Assembly: GCF_004011695.2 (NCBI RefSeq) | Contig: NC_082418.1 | Location: 372,001 to 436,000 of the forward strand | Direction: 5' to 3' | DNA: 64,000 nt | DNA from: Ascochyta rabiei | Lineage: Eukaryota > Ascomycota > Dothideomycetes > Pleosporales > Didymellaceae | Shown: positions 12,368 to 24,717 of the stretch, piece after piece | Layout of the letters: the number at the start of each line of letters is the position of its first letter | Numbering within the stretch: the stretch's first letter is position 1 | Notes under the pieces: model-generated | What the model was told of the DNA's origin: nothing | What the model saw: only the letters and a program-made list of their open reading frames with translations | The model's database searches: none | Position numbers and translations under genes: made by a program

Positions 12368-13522
12368 ATGTTGGAGAGGGACATCACACCGCCGCGATAT
12401 ACGCGTTTTAGATCCGCAAGGCATCCCCACATGCATGCAGTCCCCGAGGATACACTCACCGCTTACAGTACGAAGACTCCAGCATCGCTCCGTCAGGACG
12501 CAAAGTGTGAAGACCTTGCATGTCGACGACAACAAGAGCGCAACCGTTACGAGCGAGCGCGCTTCCTATACGAGAACTATGACAAAGAGATCCCCGGCGG
12601 TCTCATCTGCTATAACTGCGGTGTCTTCCATCCGCGCAGCCTGCGTGGGAAGCAGAATCTGCGCACCTACCCCGTTCACTGCAAAGGTTCAACAAGGCCC
12701 AAATCACTTAAGGACTTCCTCCAACATCGCACCGAGTTCTCCGTGGTCATAATATGCTGCATCTACGTATCCTGGCTGCAGGTGCACCAGACAGCCCGGT
12801 CTCTCCGCCACGGCCCACAGTACGGCGCCGTCACGCTGAACTACCACCACGCATACCGCAATCTGGGCACCAGATGCTTCTGGCAAACCGCCTCGAAGGC
12901 GCTCCTAGTCGACGATCGCATACTCGTCCGCGCCCAGCACTTCACGCCCATCGGCACCGTCATCGAAACAACACCAACACGCCTGATGGATCAACACGCC
13001 GAACTCATCTGCCCCCACACGCGCTCCACGTTCCTGTACTCGAGCCAGCGCGCCAACGACATCATGGAAGCGTGCCGCCTCTTCTGCCGCGCCCACGCAG
13101 CAGCTTCTTCCCTTCCCCCTTCCCCCTCCAACGAGACACCAGATACTAGCGAGACGAGAATGCTTCATGGCTTCGTTCACAGTCGCTACCGCTGCCCGCG
13201 CTGCCCGACCGAGTGCGTCATCGAAATCCTCCCGCGAGCCTGCTTCGCCGGCGCTCACATGATGGGCCGCACGGTGCAACAGGGCCGCGAATACGTGCTG
13301 TGCCTGTCACAGTATCTCGACTTTGGGGCGTGCAACGCACCGGAAGAGCGCGAGTGGAGGGCGCTTTCTACCTGGCCGGCAGAGCGGCCGGAGGGGAACT
13401 GGGGGCCTGTGAGGCAGCGCTGGGCTAAGGGTGATGAGGCTCAGGTGGATTTGACGGGGACAGAGGGTATTTCTGTGCGGTTTGAGAGGGCGCTGAGGGG
13501 GCTGGGCGAGTCTGTCAGTTGA
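12368..13522 (+). CDS. Intact hypothetical protein, 384 aa, dothideomycete-type
   Basis: A single uninterrupted frame from ATG 12368 to TGA 13522, GC-rich and without stops or suspected introns, unlike the relics around it. The N-terminal third has a charged segment QQERNRYERARFLYENYDKE followed by ICYNCGVFHP, a Cys-pair motif I associate with a family of fungal hypothetical proteins often annotated next to F-box regions. A second Cys cluster (YRCPRCPTEC, about residues 279-288) could bind metal. No signal peptide or clear transmembrane helix, apart from one hydrophobic stretch (VVIICCIYVSWL, about residues 125-136). The usual N-terminal F-box part is not visible, so the protein may be truncated. 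Function unknown. Confidence 0.6.
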   Translation: MLERDITPPRYTRFRSARHPHMHAVPEDTLTAYSTKTPASLRQDAKCEDLACRRQQERNRYERARFLYENYDKEIPGGLICYNCGVFHPRSLRGKQNLRTYPVHCKGSTRPKSLKDFLQHRTEFSVVIICCIYVSWLQVHQTARSLRHGPQYGAVTLNYHHAYRNLGTRCFWQTASKALLVDDRILVRAQHFTPIGTVIETTPTRLMDQHAELICPHTRSTFLYSSQRANDIMEACRLFCRAHAAASSLPPSPSNETPDTSETRMLHGFVHSRYRCPRCPTECVIEILPRACFAGAHMMGRTVQQGREYVLCLSQYLDFGACNAPEEREWRALSTWPAERPEGNWGPVRQRWAKGDEAQVDLTGTEGISVRFERALRGLGESVS

Positions 13523-15257
13523 CTGGAAGCCACTGCTGCAAGCGCTTACAAGCATTTTTGTGAAGTCCCGCAGACGCTGTGCTAAGCCCACTGTAGCAGC
13601 AGCAATCAATAGGCCATACTCGATTGGCATCTCAGGGGCCATTGAGAATTCTGGTGCGACGCTTCAATTCTTAGTCCTAGCTAGGAAGACAAATTGTATC
13701 TGTGCGTTGCTTACGATCCTGAAACTGAAGCAGCTGCTGAGAGAAAAGCCGGTCAAAGCTGATTGCAGCGTACTCACAAAACTCAACTTGGTATCAGTCT
13801 GCAAAGCATAAGAAAAGAGCCCCAAGGCGCACGGCTGGCGGAATTGAAGTAAATCGTACCGAGTAGTTTGCGTGCATTTCGATTCATTGCTATCGAGATT
13901 GGCGTTTTCCTGCTTCTCTTCAGATCAACCAATGGAATTGTGATCGGCTTACCTTCCGCCAATACAAAGCCAACCGCAGCCCCTTTGTTAGCGAGAAGGG
14001 TGAGACAACAGAGTTGATGGATATCAGTTGAGGTCATTCTGGTATCGGATTGCTCTCAAGTATCAAGAGATCAGTAACAAGTTCTATGAATGCCAGTAGT
14101 GAGAAACGTAGCTGCATGCCTCGACAGTTCAGCTCTTGCTCCATAGTTTTGTCAATATGCGGCTCACAAGTTTGTAGCTCAATGCAACAGACACTCAAAT
14201 GTATATAAACCGTCTGATAACAAAGCAAAGAAACATTTAACCATAGCTTGGTTCAATGCTGCGCTTTTTGGTTGATTCTAAGAACCATTTCCGAAACAGA
14301 GGCTCAACTTTGTTAGGATTTTACTATTTCTACCACATTAATCAAGTTCTTGAAATGAAAGTTAAGGGAAGGGCGCTGTGAACGCTTAATTGTATCCACA
14401 TTAAAGCTAATAGAGTAAAGTGAATTGTAGCAAAATAATAAAAAGTAAGGAAGCAAAGAAACTAATTCAGCCTATATATACTATAAGAGATCACTGCTAA
14501 CCCTCGCAGGACACATAGATCAAATGCAATTGATGTTTCGATCTTTGACAACCTTACTGAATGAGGCACGACAGACAGCTGTGCCGCATCTGTAACATCG
14601 GCCCTCTCAGAATGAGTACAGATAGCCTAATACTGCTAACGGTATATGACCGGTCAGATATTTGTCATAAGATAGCCAAGGTGACCGGAAAAAATCCTCA
14701 TTACACATTCTGACCTGACCTGCACACCAAAAACGGAGGTCAGAGTGATCCGAGGTCGTGGCTGAGCCGTCCCACCGATGCAGCGACTGTGATTGGCAGT
14801 CAGATGTGAAAGCAATTATAGAAATGTACGCTGCAAACTGGAGGTTTGCGAAGTAGCAGAGCTAGCACTGATTGCCCTATTCCCGATGCTTGAGCTCGCT
14901 GTCTACCAGGGCGTACCCTCTGATTGGCGGTTTCGAGGCATATAGTCAGCAGCATAACAAAGTGGCACATTGATAAGTCTCTTAGCAAGTATGTGGACAC
15001 AGCTTGCAGTATACCTGCTGCTTATTCTCTATTGCTCATGCCACACCTTCTGTCTTCAGATTGGGGTAGAACCCATGGTAGTTGTCGGACTAAGTTCGAA
15101 TGAAACAGTGCCAGATGGCTTAATGTAGATAAAAACGCCTACTGATACTTCGGTTCATCTGCACAAATACCCAATGAACGGGTTCCCAGCACAAAAATAA
15201 AAGTTTCAGCTGACTTCGATAAGCAAAAAATTGAGCAGTACACATAGCGCAGCAAAA
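13523..15257. other. Intergenic, no supported gene
   Basis: Short open frames on both strands (for example 13783-14037 and 14034-14228, minus) have no recognisable domain. An AT-rich stretch lies near 14330-14480. No RNA gene or transposon ends recognised. Confidence 0.5.
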
Positions 15258-15376
15258 ACATACAACAGCGGGTATTCGCTAGTGGTCACCCACCTAACTA
15301 CTAATCCGCCGGTACGTTGCTTAAATAGGGCTGAGCGAACGGGAAGCCTTGTTTTCAACGTCCTATGGTCGTATGT
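15258..15376 (-). rRNA. 5S ribosomal RNA (dispersed copy 2)
   Basis: Minus-strand 119-nt copy, apparently identical along its length to the one at 6963-7081, with both terminal helix strands and the GGTGGGTGACCAC internal promoter. A T-run follows the 3' end (15254-15258 read on the minus strand). Upstream, at about 15380-15425, is a TATATATA-containing tract that resembles the region upstream of the copy at 24822-24940. This suggests a shared pol III upstream element. Confidence 0.9.
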
Positions 15377-17850
15377 GGAATAAGCGTTGCAATTATATCT
15401 ATATATAAGAGATTCAATCAATAAACTTGAGGAATCGACTATCTGGGCGTACAATCGATTTTCTTGACCAGCCCGAAATCCATTCAGTTATCCTCACAGC
15501 TCAAGTTGGTGGGTCTATTCATCCGCCTCGCCGATCGCCGTGCTTGCTCGCACTTCTGCCAAGATGTCAGGCTCCCTTTTTGACTCCAGTCGAACGATAG
15601 TAATGCCATCTGCTTGATTGTCATCTTCCTTCTCTACCACAAGGACAATCGTTCGATGAATCCTTAGCCGAAAAGCAGACTGCCGAGGACGTTCTTTGTA
15701 GATATCTGCCCACAGATCACTTGAGGTAAAGTATCTGATATCTTTTCAAGCTATGTGGAGGCAGGCATTTGATTGACGGGTACGATTTTACATTCCCACC
15801 TCTCCAGCTCTCCTACAAGGAAGTATTATGGGGCTAGCTCACCTGTTTGGACTAGACTGTACTACCCATACACACCCCTACCTTGAGCAACGTAATTAAT
15901 AGGACAAAAAGTGAACATTTCCTGTCCCTGCATTGATCAGACTTATATTCTCCAACAGTAATGCAACGAGGCTGCCCACGCTAGTGCTTAATCGGGATAT
16001 TAGATATTTTTACTCAATAAGACAGTAGGAAGTAGACAAGTCTTGAGAAAAGATGGTGGCAAGGCGCGTTTCACGCGAATCGCGCACGGACGGCACATGT
16101 GCGGAAACACGACCGCCGTACCTAGTGCCATTGCACGAACACCAGTTCGTTATCCAAGCGGACCTTAACGGATCATACTCAACCCTGGATACGTGAATCC
16201 AACGATTTCGCCTCAAGGGCGACGTAGGAGATGTGTACATGTCTGGAAGACGTTGATTGAGCCATCTTCAGGGCGTGATGCATGTTGCGGCACTGCCTCC
16301 AAGTGCGTCTATATGCTCGAATGGTACGATCTGCTCCTATGCGAGGGCTAGTAACCGTCGGTACCTTCCTTATACACAACAGTGAGTAAGATGGCTTGCT
16401 CCGGATACTAAGCGATATAATGTTTCAGCACGAAAGGATTGTGGGGGCCAATCCCACAGGGACACACGGTGTGCAACGTGGAGCGGCACGACCCGCGAAA
16501 CTTGAGGTGTCAATATTAACCAGGGCGCAATGCTTCCCATTTCATAATGTAGGTCCGTTATTAGGCTTGGCAGCAGCATGTCCAACATGTACGTGTTGCT
16601 GTGCCGCAACACAGGGCCTGTAAGCTAAGACCGCAGAGCTTCTTGAGCCGATTACAAGAAGAAGATAAATGGCGATGCGTGATCCATGCGTGGAAATGTC
16701 TCCAGCAAAACTTTCTCAAGCTCGGATTTCTATCTTATGGATAGGAGAGGAGATATCAGTCGGGAAAATCTTCTGCGTCATAGCATTTGTTACGAATTGG
16801 ATGTCCATCATGAGGTGCCTGATGCGTCTACACAGCCCGGTCGACTCACCCTTCCGGACCACGTCGACGCAGTTCGAGAAGGCCTTCTGACTATGAGAGA
16901 ATCGTGCCACGAGGGTGGGGAAATCACCTGCGTAAAGAGCTTGTCGAATTTGGCACGCTGGATACTGGCTCGGCCTGGATGCATTATCACCTAAGTTCTG
17001 CTTTCCTGCATGATAAGCATAATGAGATCGACCTCCAGCAGCGTAGTACGGAATGGGAAACAGCGAACAATAACTTCAAATCTTGGGAGAAAGTAGCCGC
17101 ACACGCACAAAAATTACGTGAAGACCCGGAGTCGGAGTAGAGCTTTTTCTGGGAAAGGGAGGTTTTTACGCTCTTCAGCGATGAGGCACGTATACAGCCA
17201 GGATTCAAGAGAATCTATTTTTTCCTTAGGATTGAGTGTCTCACGGCCTCCCAAATGGACATGAAAGGCGTTAAATTTCACGTATTGATTGTTACACAAG
17301 CTGACCATGAATGAGCTCTGCTTTAGATTCATGGTCTCTGTAAGTGTTGGCGCTTACTAGCGCTCTCCCTTACGCTTGTAGCTCAGTGGAGCTGACACCC
17401 ACTGTTAGTCACGAAAGCGTTCTATGGAATGAAATCGGGACCCAAGTAAATCCTCTTTCGCTGACTGAAAATGGTCATCTCCTCCGAAGACCGAATACAA
17501 AACAAAGCGACAAACCTGACAACGACTCTGGATCTGAGTATGAACCGAGTTCAGATAATCAGTCTGATTCTAACAACGGATCTTGCTCCGGTATTGCAAC
17601 CGAGTCTGATGCCACTTCTGAACCAAATCACGACTCTGACTCAGACGACAACTGTCCGTCTAGAAACAGCTTAAACAGCTGGACATGGCGTGTACGTCAC
17701 CTTCACAAAAGTTGAAAGGGGTGTATCAAAACAGCGCTTGGAAGAACAAGCATTAAATTTGAAGTTTTAAAGCCATCACGGCAGAGTTATCCCACGAGTC
17801 GCTAGCTGTTGATGTTAAGGACATTTGAACACGCAAAGGCTCGGGAAAAA
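15377..17850. other. Degenerate sequence with short unrecognised coding-like blocks
   Basis: The plus strand at about 15480-15920 reads as a protein-like stretch with several stops (for example KLVGLFIRLADRRACSHF near 15500 and WTRLYYPYTPLP near 15850). It looks like a relic of a gene I cannot name. Blocks at 16660-17140 (ending in KVAAHAQKLREDPESE) and an acidic Ser/Asp-rich frame at 17344-17715 also have no assigned family. None is supported as a functional gene. Confidence 0.35.
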
Positions 17851-17944
17851 GCATACAACAGCGGGTATTCGCTAGTAGTTATCCACTTGACTACTAGTCT
17901 GCCAGTACTTTACGTAGATATGACTGAGCAAACGGGAAGCCTTA
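17851..17944 (-). pseudogene. Truncated 5S rRNA copy 3
   Basis: Minus-strand similarity to the 5S copies covers the 3' three quarters (CTTCCCGTTTGCTC through the GTTGTATG end). The first 25 or so bases, including the 5' strand of helix I, are missing. Scattered C-to-T/G-to-A changes (for example GTGGATAAC in place of GTGGGTGAC) disrupt the internal promoter. Probably a dead copy. Confidence 0.7.
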
Positions 17945-17959
17945 CCACCTCCTGTCTGT

Positions 17960-18930
17960 CTGACAGCATTGTTCTCAAAGTTCCTGTGAACGGCAGGTAG
18001 AGGCCTGACCACTAGAATCAATACCTTGTGATCAGCCTAGGAGATTCTGTGAATAGGTTTTTGATGATGACAATACAGTTGAGTTATGCTGGTCAACCGA
18101 TTATCGGAACCCGATCAAGACATACGAAGTCGACGGTTTTGATTGATTTGGTTCAATCAATAATCTGGCTCGTCCATATTTGCGTCGCTTCTGGGTGCTC
18201 CAGGAGTACCTGCTGGGCCAAGAAGTGCACTTGTACTGCAGTAATACCCGTGTAGACTAGTGGGATTTCAAAATGCTGTTGGGCCAAGCAACGGGCTTAC
18301 ATGACGTTAGGTCTTAGGATGTCAACTACGCGTGATCATCATCTAATTCATGAGCAGCATGGCGACTCATTACAAAAATCCATCCTGACAAGCACTTGCA
18401 TATGCCACAATCGCTATACAGACTCCTGATCACCTATAATGAGTCAAGGTACAAAGATCGCAGAGGTCGAGTTTTCGCACTACTTGGATTAGTCACCTCA
18501 GACGAGAGGGCGTTACTCAGGCGATTCCTACCAGGCTACACCATGATTGAGGATAATGTTGTGCTCATCGCACTCTGCAATATCCAGCTTGGCTTGCCAA
18601 ACCAAGAGCGAGAAGGTATCAACGGGAAGCAGCTACTCTTCGCAGTTGTTGTCTATTCAGTGAGCTGATAGTGGCGTCTTGTGAGACGAAGTCTTTACTA
18701 TGGTTATCTAGGTGATCTACCACCCAATCCACACTGGAATTGGCTCGATGATCAAGAGGCTTTTAATTTCGATGCTAATAGCTGGGGAAGCGTTCTTGAA
18801 TGTGGAAACGACAGCCCTGATACCCGCAACTGGGGAGGGAAGCGATATTCAAGAGCTAGGGACCGGAGAAAGTGTTGATTCAAACGTCCTGTACACGTAC
18901 TTGGGACAGTGGTGTTTTTCGTGATGGTTA
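17960..18930 (+). pseudogene. HET-domain (heterokaryon incompatibility-type) protein relic
   Basis: Plus-strand frames contain RPYLRRFWVLQEYLLGQEV near 18170-18225, matching the conserved (P)W..R.W..QE segment of HET domains. Further on comes YNESRYKDRRGRVFALLGLV near 18430-18490, the usual R.(P)(R/K)D.(R)(D/G)R.(Y/F)(A/G)LLG segment. Stops near 18255, 18320, 18345 and 18667 and frame shifts break the gene. The N-terminal half of the HET domain is not clearly visible, although 17344-17715 could be part of the same relic. HET proteins act in fungal self/non-self recognition and cell death. This copy cannot encode a complete one. Confidence 0.6.
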
Positions 18931-20385
18931 TGAGGATTTATCAACCAAAAGTGTGGAAAGCGTAATTTTCTCTGATGCTAAGTGTCGCAGTATATGCCTT
19001 CTTATTTACGGGGCAAGAGGCTAGTCTTCTGCTCCCACACTAAGCAACATTGCAAGATTTGCAGATTTGCAGGGTTGTTCAGAGATCAAGAAATAGATGA
19101 CTGAACGTCGGTTCTTCCGCACCAGGAAGAAAAAGTAGGAGCCAGAACAATAGATTCACGGTTTATCTCAATGTATCTTTAAAACACTCACCAAACACAA
19201 AAAGCGCCAGAATCCTTCCAATATTCTACCCCCACCATCGACGTCATATGGACTAACAAAGAACAGTTGGAATTTTCCGCTTAGTACTAATCATCGGCAC
19301 AAGATCAGACCCGGAATTTCATCCAGCGAAGTCGTGGCGCCGAAGTCAGCCGCCAAATATTGTTGCGCACTTTTTGCCAGAGTGAAAATATTGGACTTTT
19401 GCTTTATTTTTGAGTATCAATGGTAGAACTTCAGGGCCAACAGCACAGCCTTGAATGCTCTCAATGGCCAGCTTCTACAATTGGCTGAACGATTCTGCAT
19501 TCGTTGAAGCACTTCTTTTGACTCACCAATCATGGTTTATAAAGGCAGTATTGAAGTTATGCTGATGGTTGGACTCGGCACTAATATTATGCTCCGGGAT
19601 TAGGTTGGCCACAGAAATCTTTGTAAAGTCAAGATGGACTGCTACTATCAGTTACAGGGCTGAGATCGATCTTGGTATCTTCCTGATAGTTAGATATGTA
19701 TTCTTCTAACTTTTGAGCACTGTTTCCGGGCACACTAAGCGCTCTATAATGTTGGGAACTTATGTCGGGACAGAGGAGGAATGAGAGGTAGAGGTCCGCA
19801 GAGAGCGGACTCAATCATATAGATATATGACATGTCCGTATCTTTAGGTTGGCTCCAGCCGAGCTTGGGGACTGAGAAACGAGATTATGTCTCACTCTCG
19901 CACTTATTGCGTTGGCATCAACTGTTTTTGGTGAACGGATTATTCATAACGAGCAGGATTTATAGGCATGTCATCTTTGTTTTTGCTCATGTGACTATAG
20001 AAGACTGCGTTCTATCATTTGAAGGCTCTGCGAGCCACTTCTTAGCTAACTTCGTAGACGACATAAGTATACCATTTTAGGAGGCTTAAGAAGCACCTAA
20101 GTATTTAGAGGATCAGCTTACTGTATGGAGTTGCACAAAGTTGTTTGTCGGCAGCCGCGTTGTTATGTGCACTGCCTTCTGCAGCTCCTTGATATGGCCA
20201 ACCAGGGCTTTAGTCAATCGTGATCTTACATGGATCGTTGGCTTGACATGTTATTAAAATAGACTAACAGCAACAAATTCGAAAGGTAACACTTAGTTAA
20301 ATTTAGATCCTGTAACAAGTACAAGGGTCCATGGTTTTGCGGTATTCTCATAACAGACAGGACGAGAAAATTGATATTAGAAACC
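18931..20385. other. Intergenic, no supported gene
   Basis: Only short, unrecognised frames on both strands. No RNA gene, transposon ends or repeats seen. Confidence 0.5.
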
Positions 20386-21530
20386 CTATCTTATGCCACC
20401 CCCCCTAGCTATTACATCATCTGGGATGCCTTCATGCAAATCGAGAAGATACTTATCGAACTTGCTAGAGACCTTCATGACGTGCCGGAGATGGTGGTAC
20501 TTTATTCTCTCATTCTTAAACTTTGCTAGTTGCCTTGCTGTAGTAATTGAGTTGCGAAATCGGCGGCCGTTCAAATCGATTTTCGCCAGATCAACAATCT
20601 AACCGTCGATGTGTTCGAAGTCGATAGCAACGGGTGCAATTTCCGTGAGAAGTCGAGTGCCAGGCTCTGCAAGCATCTTTAGTGGAGATTTATCCATTTC
20701 CTGGGGACGGCTGAGGAAATTTCTCCAGATCTTCTTGCGTTGGCCTTTGTCCAACTTTTCGTAATGTAGAGACAACTGGATGCGTGACTTGAAAGCTTCG
20801 TCGAACTTGCCAACCCTGTTTAAGGTCAGAATCAAAATACCTTCGTAGTACTCCAGACCCTCAGAAACAATGAGACAAGTTCGTTACGCTCCAAGTCTGA
20901 TAGAGTTCTCTGTTCGAGGAATACATCAGGCACAACGTGTCCTCAGCTTTTACTGAGATGCAAGACGGACTCCAGATATTCTTCAACATCTTCTGGCTTT
21001 GTTCCAATGTGGCCACATGTAACTCTGAACAGTGGCTTTTCGGCCATCTCAGCTACACTTTCTGCTTTAAACGTCTTGTCAGTGCCGGGGCCGCCATACA
21101 AGATAATTATTAGACCATTTCCTTTGCTCTCAATGATATCAGTGACCTGTTCTCGAGCCATATGGTTAGTAATGAGTGCTCGAACACGCTCCTTGGAGTC
21201 ATTGTTGATGGCAAGGTGAGAGGAAGAAAGCTTGTTCCAAGAAACGTCCCTGATCATGTCTGTTTCGAGGTCAACTATAAGCTGTTAGAATTTGTGCGAA
21301 GGTATGAAAATTCGGCAGAAATATCGTTACATACTCCATTCCTTGCTGCGGAGGTTGTAGGCAGGTATCGTGTCTGGGAACGCCCAGATTTTAGGGTTCG
21401 AAGGTGGTTCGTCGGAGCCCATGACGCTAGGATCCATTCTTGTTAAGTGGGAATTCTCAATCGGCTGGTATTCGCGTTTGAAAGCATAGTTGTTTGAATG
21501 CAGCTGCCTGTAAGTGTGGAAGTTCATCAT
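20386..21530 (-). pseudogene. AAA+ ATPase gene relic
   Basis: The minus strand reads as the C-terminal half of a fungal AAA-domain protein. In order it shows an N-terminal block (21530-21327), MIRDVSWNKL from 21257, a Walker A region (LYGGPGTDKTFKAESVAE, about 21090), a degraded DVFLEQRTLSDLERN segment (Walker B neighbourhood, about 20900), then LTLNRVGKFDEAFKSRIQL (sensor 1 / second region of homology) and NGRRFRNSITTARQLAKFK. Walker A has Asp where Gly is invariant (GTDK for GTGK), one G-to-A step. The frame is broken between 20945 and 20830, and an intron-like GTATGT near 21330 no longer joins in phase. Such proteins are frequent near NLR-like genes in these fungi. Non-functional. Confidence 0.7.
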
Positions 21531-22800
21531 AATTTTTTTTGCTGCCTAGGATGTCAATTTATCCTGATTAGAACGGCTGTATGTTGACTACCAGTTTTAA
21601 AGGAGGAGGCTGCTCACACCGTAAATCCCCCTTTTTTCCTCATAGAAAAAGGTCCTCCTACTTTGTAAAGCTTTTAACGTGGATGCTTGAGTATTAAAAG
21701 AATTGTGGGGATTAGGTGATGTCCAGCGCGTAACCTTGAGTGACAGATAAGTTAGAGCTTTCTTAAAGAGAGTTTTCAGATGGGTTCTTGGTTTGAGGTA
21801 CTGATCTTGTGATTTATCACTAGATAGTTAGTTATAGTCAGGCTATTTTTCGTTGTCTGATTCTGACTGTTTTGCGTCCTGCAGGTCTTTTGCAGTGAAT
21901 TCATTTAGGAATTCAGGTTTTTTAAGATCCTCAGAGCTATAAAAGTGTTAAGGTTTTTTTTTAGAAGAGTTACTCTTCCTACCCTCTGTAGAGTTGTCGT
22001 CGATCCAACCGCTCTCACCACGAACTGGTCCACTGCAAGTGAATCTCTCTATCACTTGTAGTACCCCCTCTCTGTCCTCCTTATGCAAATTGCTAAGCAG
22101 AAGGCGCGTTTTTCTGCCCCTTGCTTCCGCTGGACATAGTCGATCGGGAAAAAACAGCACCAGATTGACTCCTGAGAGGCAGATAGTCAAGTTGCGGTGG
22201 GTGGTGCTGTTAGCTGAGATCACTGAAAGTCTAGCAACAGCAGCAATATTCAATAAAATCCCTTATTCGCCAAGCCTGTCAACTGTGAACCTGCATAAGC
22301 GGAGGTGAGATCCAATGGCTGTGGGGAGACTGCAGGTTTGGAAGGTGGCTTGCAAGAAGCTACGTATTCCAATTGGTTTACCTCACTTGCATATGCTGAC
22401 TACAGGCGCATTGCGGGCTTGCCTTCGATGATATATAAGAGCCAATCGTTACGCATCTCAATGAGATATTAGCCGGTGAACAAACATAAGTACACAAGGC
22501 TGAGCCTGCTAAGAGCCTCACCCTAACTACTATAGCGCCAACCGTAGTCATAACTAACGTTTAGTGGGTTGAGGAGGTTGAAATCAACATTTGACTTGTT
22601 TGGTTTATTACTGCCAGGTTGCTCTTGCATGAGTCAGGTGAAGAGTTATTCTAATGACACAAAGCTGTACTTTTAGCGAGTGGTACGAAAGGCATCAAAA
22701 GGTAGTCGGAATTTAGTAGAGGAAACATTGTTTACACGTTGTGAGGCTAACATGAAGTTAGTAGGTCAGATACTGCTGCCGAAGAAGTAAATGAGGCCGC
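21531..22800. other. Intergenic, no supported gene
   Basis: Contains short open frames on both strands (21948-22308) with no recognisable domains. No RNA genes or repeats identified. Confidence 0.45.
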
Positions 22801-22829
22801 GAAAGGACGACTCAAATCTTATCTAACTA

Positions 22830-24500
22830 AATATCCGAAGAAGGCTGCGCTTGTTCGTTCTGCGTTCACTCTAGAAGGCGTCTAAGATGTTTTCTAGAAA
22901 GCGATTGGAAAGTATAATGCCTCTCACAGCGAAACCGAAGCCCGGGCGTGGTTGATTGAGCTTTTAAAGTGAGAACATTTTTACAGTGGTGTCTTTGACG
23001 TGTTTGCCCAACATCATCCAGAACATGTGGCTCTAGCCTGGGGATCTATCGAATTTCTTCTCATGATTTGTTCTGCAGCGTAGACTGTCGGTTTGTGGGC
23101 TAAATTGTGCATAGGCAGTTTTGAACCACGAAGAAACCATCACTATCCTTGCAAAGACCATGGCTGGGGTTGCGTGGCACCTTCCTCGTGTCGAGCCCCA
23201 TGCTCTCTTGTATCCAATTGATCGAATGGAGGAGGCTGGAACGAATTTATATGCATGTATACGAAGATCCCTTGTTCGGGCTCGGGGCTGGTACGAACAA
23301 GAATTCATCGTCTCATACACAGCATCGTGAGACCTGCTGAGCTTCGCTATCGCGATCTTTTGGATGAAATCACAAGCAGCTCACTTCTTGTTGATAGGTT
23401 AGCCTTTTCTGGCTCACAGGCAGAAGAGCTAAGGGATCTTTATCGAAAATTTTCCGACTCGCTAGCGGAGAATAGGAACTTACGTTGAAGATTGTCTGAA
23501 TCACTTGTGGAAAAAAAAAATCAAACCCTTAATATGATGCTGACTGTGGTGAAAGGAATGAAGATTCAGATGGCATGTAAGTGGGCCCCGTTTGACCGGC
23601 TCTGTACAAAAGGTTGACATATGAAGCACACTGTAACACGTCAATTGATACGAACTGTCGTCTGACAGATATGCAATATGACCTCAGCATTGGTTCGCCA
23701 CTGAACGTCCTGATGTTGGATCCTGCAAAATCATACCAATACTACTATTCACTCAAACAGCGGAGATATTGTGGCGCGACCGTCTGTACCGTTGCAAATA
23801 ACTTCTGGAGATCCTAAAAGTTACAGAAGTGGTCATATATCAACGACTCTGCTCTTTCAATAGTTTCTAGAGGTCCCTAACCTCGCTGTACATAAAGAGG
23901 CATATGTATTAGCACTATCGAGCAACTCCATTAAGCGAATGTACCAGTGACATTCGCTATAAATGCACCACAAACGACTAGTAGCTCTGAAGACAGTATC
24001 TGCATGACAGATATATTAAAGTCTCTCTCTTGACAAGTTATGGAGAAAGAGCGGGAGCACCAGACGGAAAATCCAATAGCTATGACCCACTTCAAGTTCC
24101 ATGAAGCTGTTACAGTAGAGGAATTGTTCTCGGTTTTGGAGGCTTTGTTGACTGTTACAACAGGCCAGATCTATGTTATTGTTATTCTTGGGCTGCTAGA
24201 TCAGAAAAAGTCTGGCTCCTCCGGTTTTGCGTGGACACAAGCCTTTGGGCATTCCTTTAAGAAAATATCTGAGAGAGCTTCTTCCACAAAGGATAAGGTT
24301 CTCTTGGCCAACTACGGTACTCTCTGTTTTCAGTTGACCTTGGAGGAACGTGCCAGATCTGTGATTCCGTTGAAAGTACAGGTTGCTACAGTCCGTCAAC
24401 GGAAAGCGGGAAGAGGCCCGCGATTACAACAGAAAGATCTACATGTAAAAGTTCTGCCCAGTGCACATTTGAAGAGAACGATTGAGACAAGGAGTGCAGT
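22830..24500 (+). pseudogene. DUF7708-type (STAND/NLR-associated) protein relic
   Basis: Plus-strand frames carry FDVFAQHHPEHVALAWGSIEFLLMIC (about 22990-23075), the hallmark of DUF7708 N-terminal domains that precede NACHT or ankyrin parts in fungal STAND proteins. Then come RPAELRYRDLLDEITSSSLL (near 23330) and SGSQAEELRDLYRKF (near 23410). Downstream, VLEALLTVTTGQIYVIVILGLLD and KVQVATVRQRKAGRGPRLQ (24130-24430) fit the C-terminal part of the same family. In-frame stops and frame shifts lie in several places between 22880 and 24040. The last block (ATG 24040, 216 codons) is the longest open piece but has no independent identity. A relic of a defence- or recognition-type protein, by family association only. 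Confidence 0.55.
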
Positions 24501-24717
24501 GGACTATATCATTTGCCATAGACATGTCCGCAACCAAAGTGGTTCAGTATTCTACTTTCATAAAATGCTTTCAGTAATTGGGTTTTGTAGGTACGATCCT
24601 GCCAGCGATTTTGCAAAAAAAATTTGCATTCTGATTATCGCACCCAATAAAATATCCAGAAACCATGAATTGATTGTATGTACCATGTAAAATAGTGTAA
24701 ATCAGCATGTCGTACAA

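Noticed and set aside
15206..15454. An 82-codon minus-strand frame repeated nearly unchanged at 24785-25027 (…TYDHRTLKTRLPVRSALF…), at first sight a conserved small protein.
   Set aside because: The conserved part is exactly the 119-nt 5S rRNA gene read as codons. Conservation is explained by the RNA helices and internal promoter.
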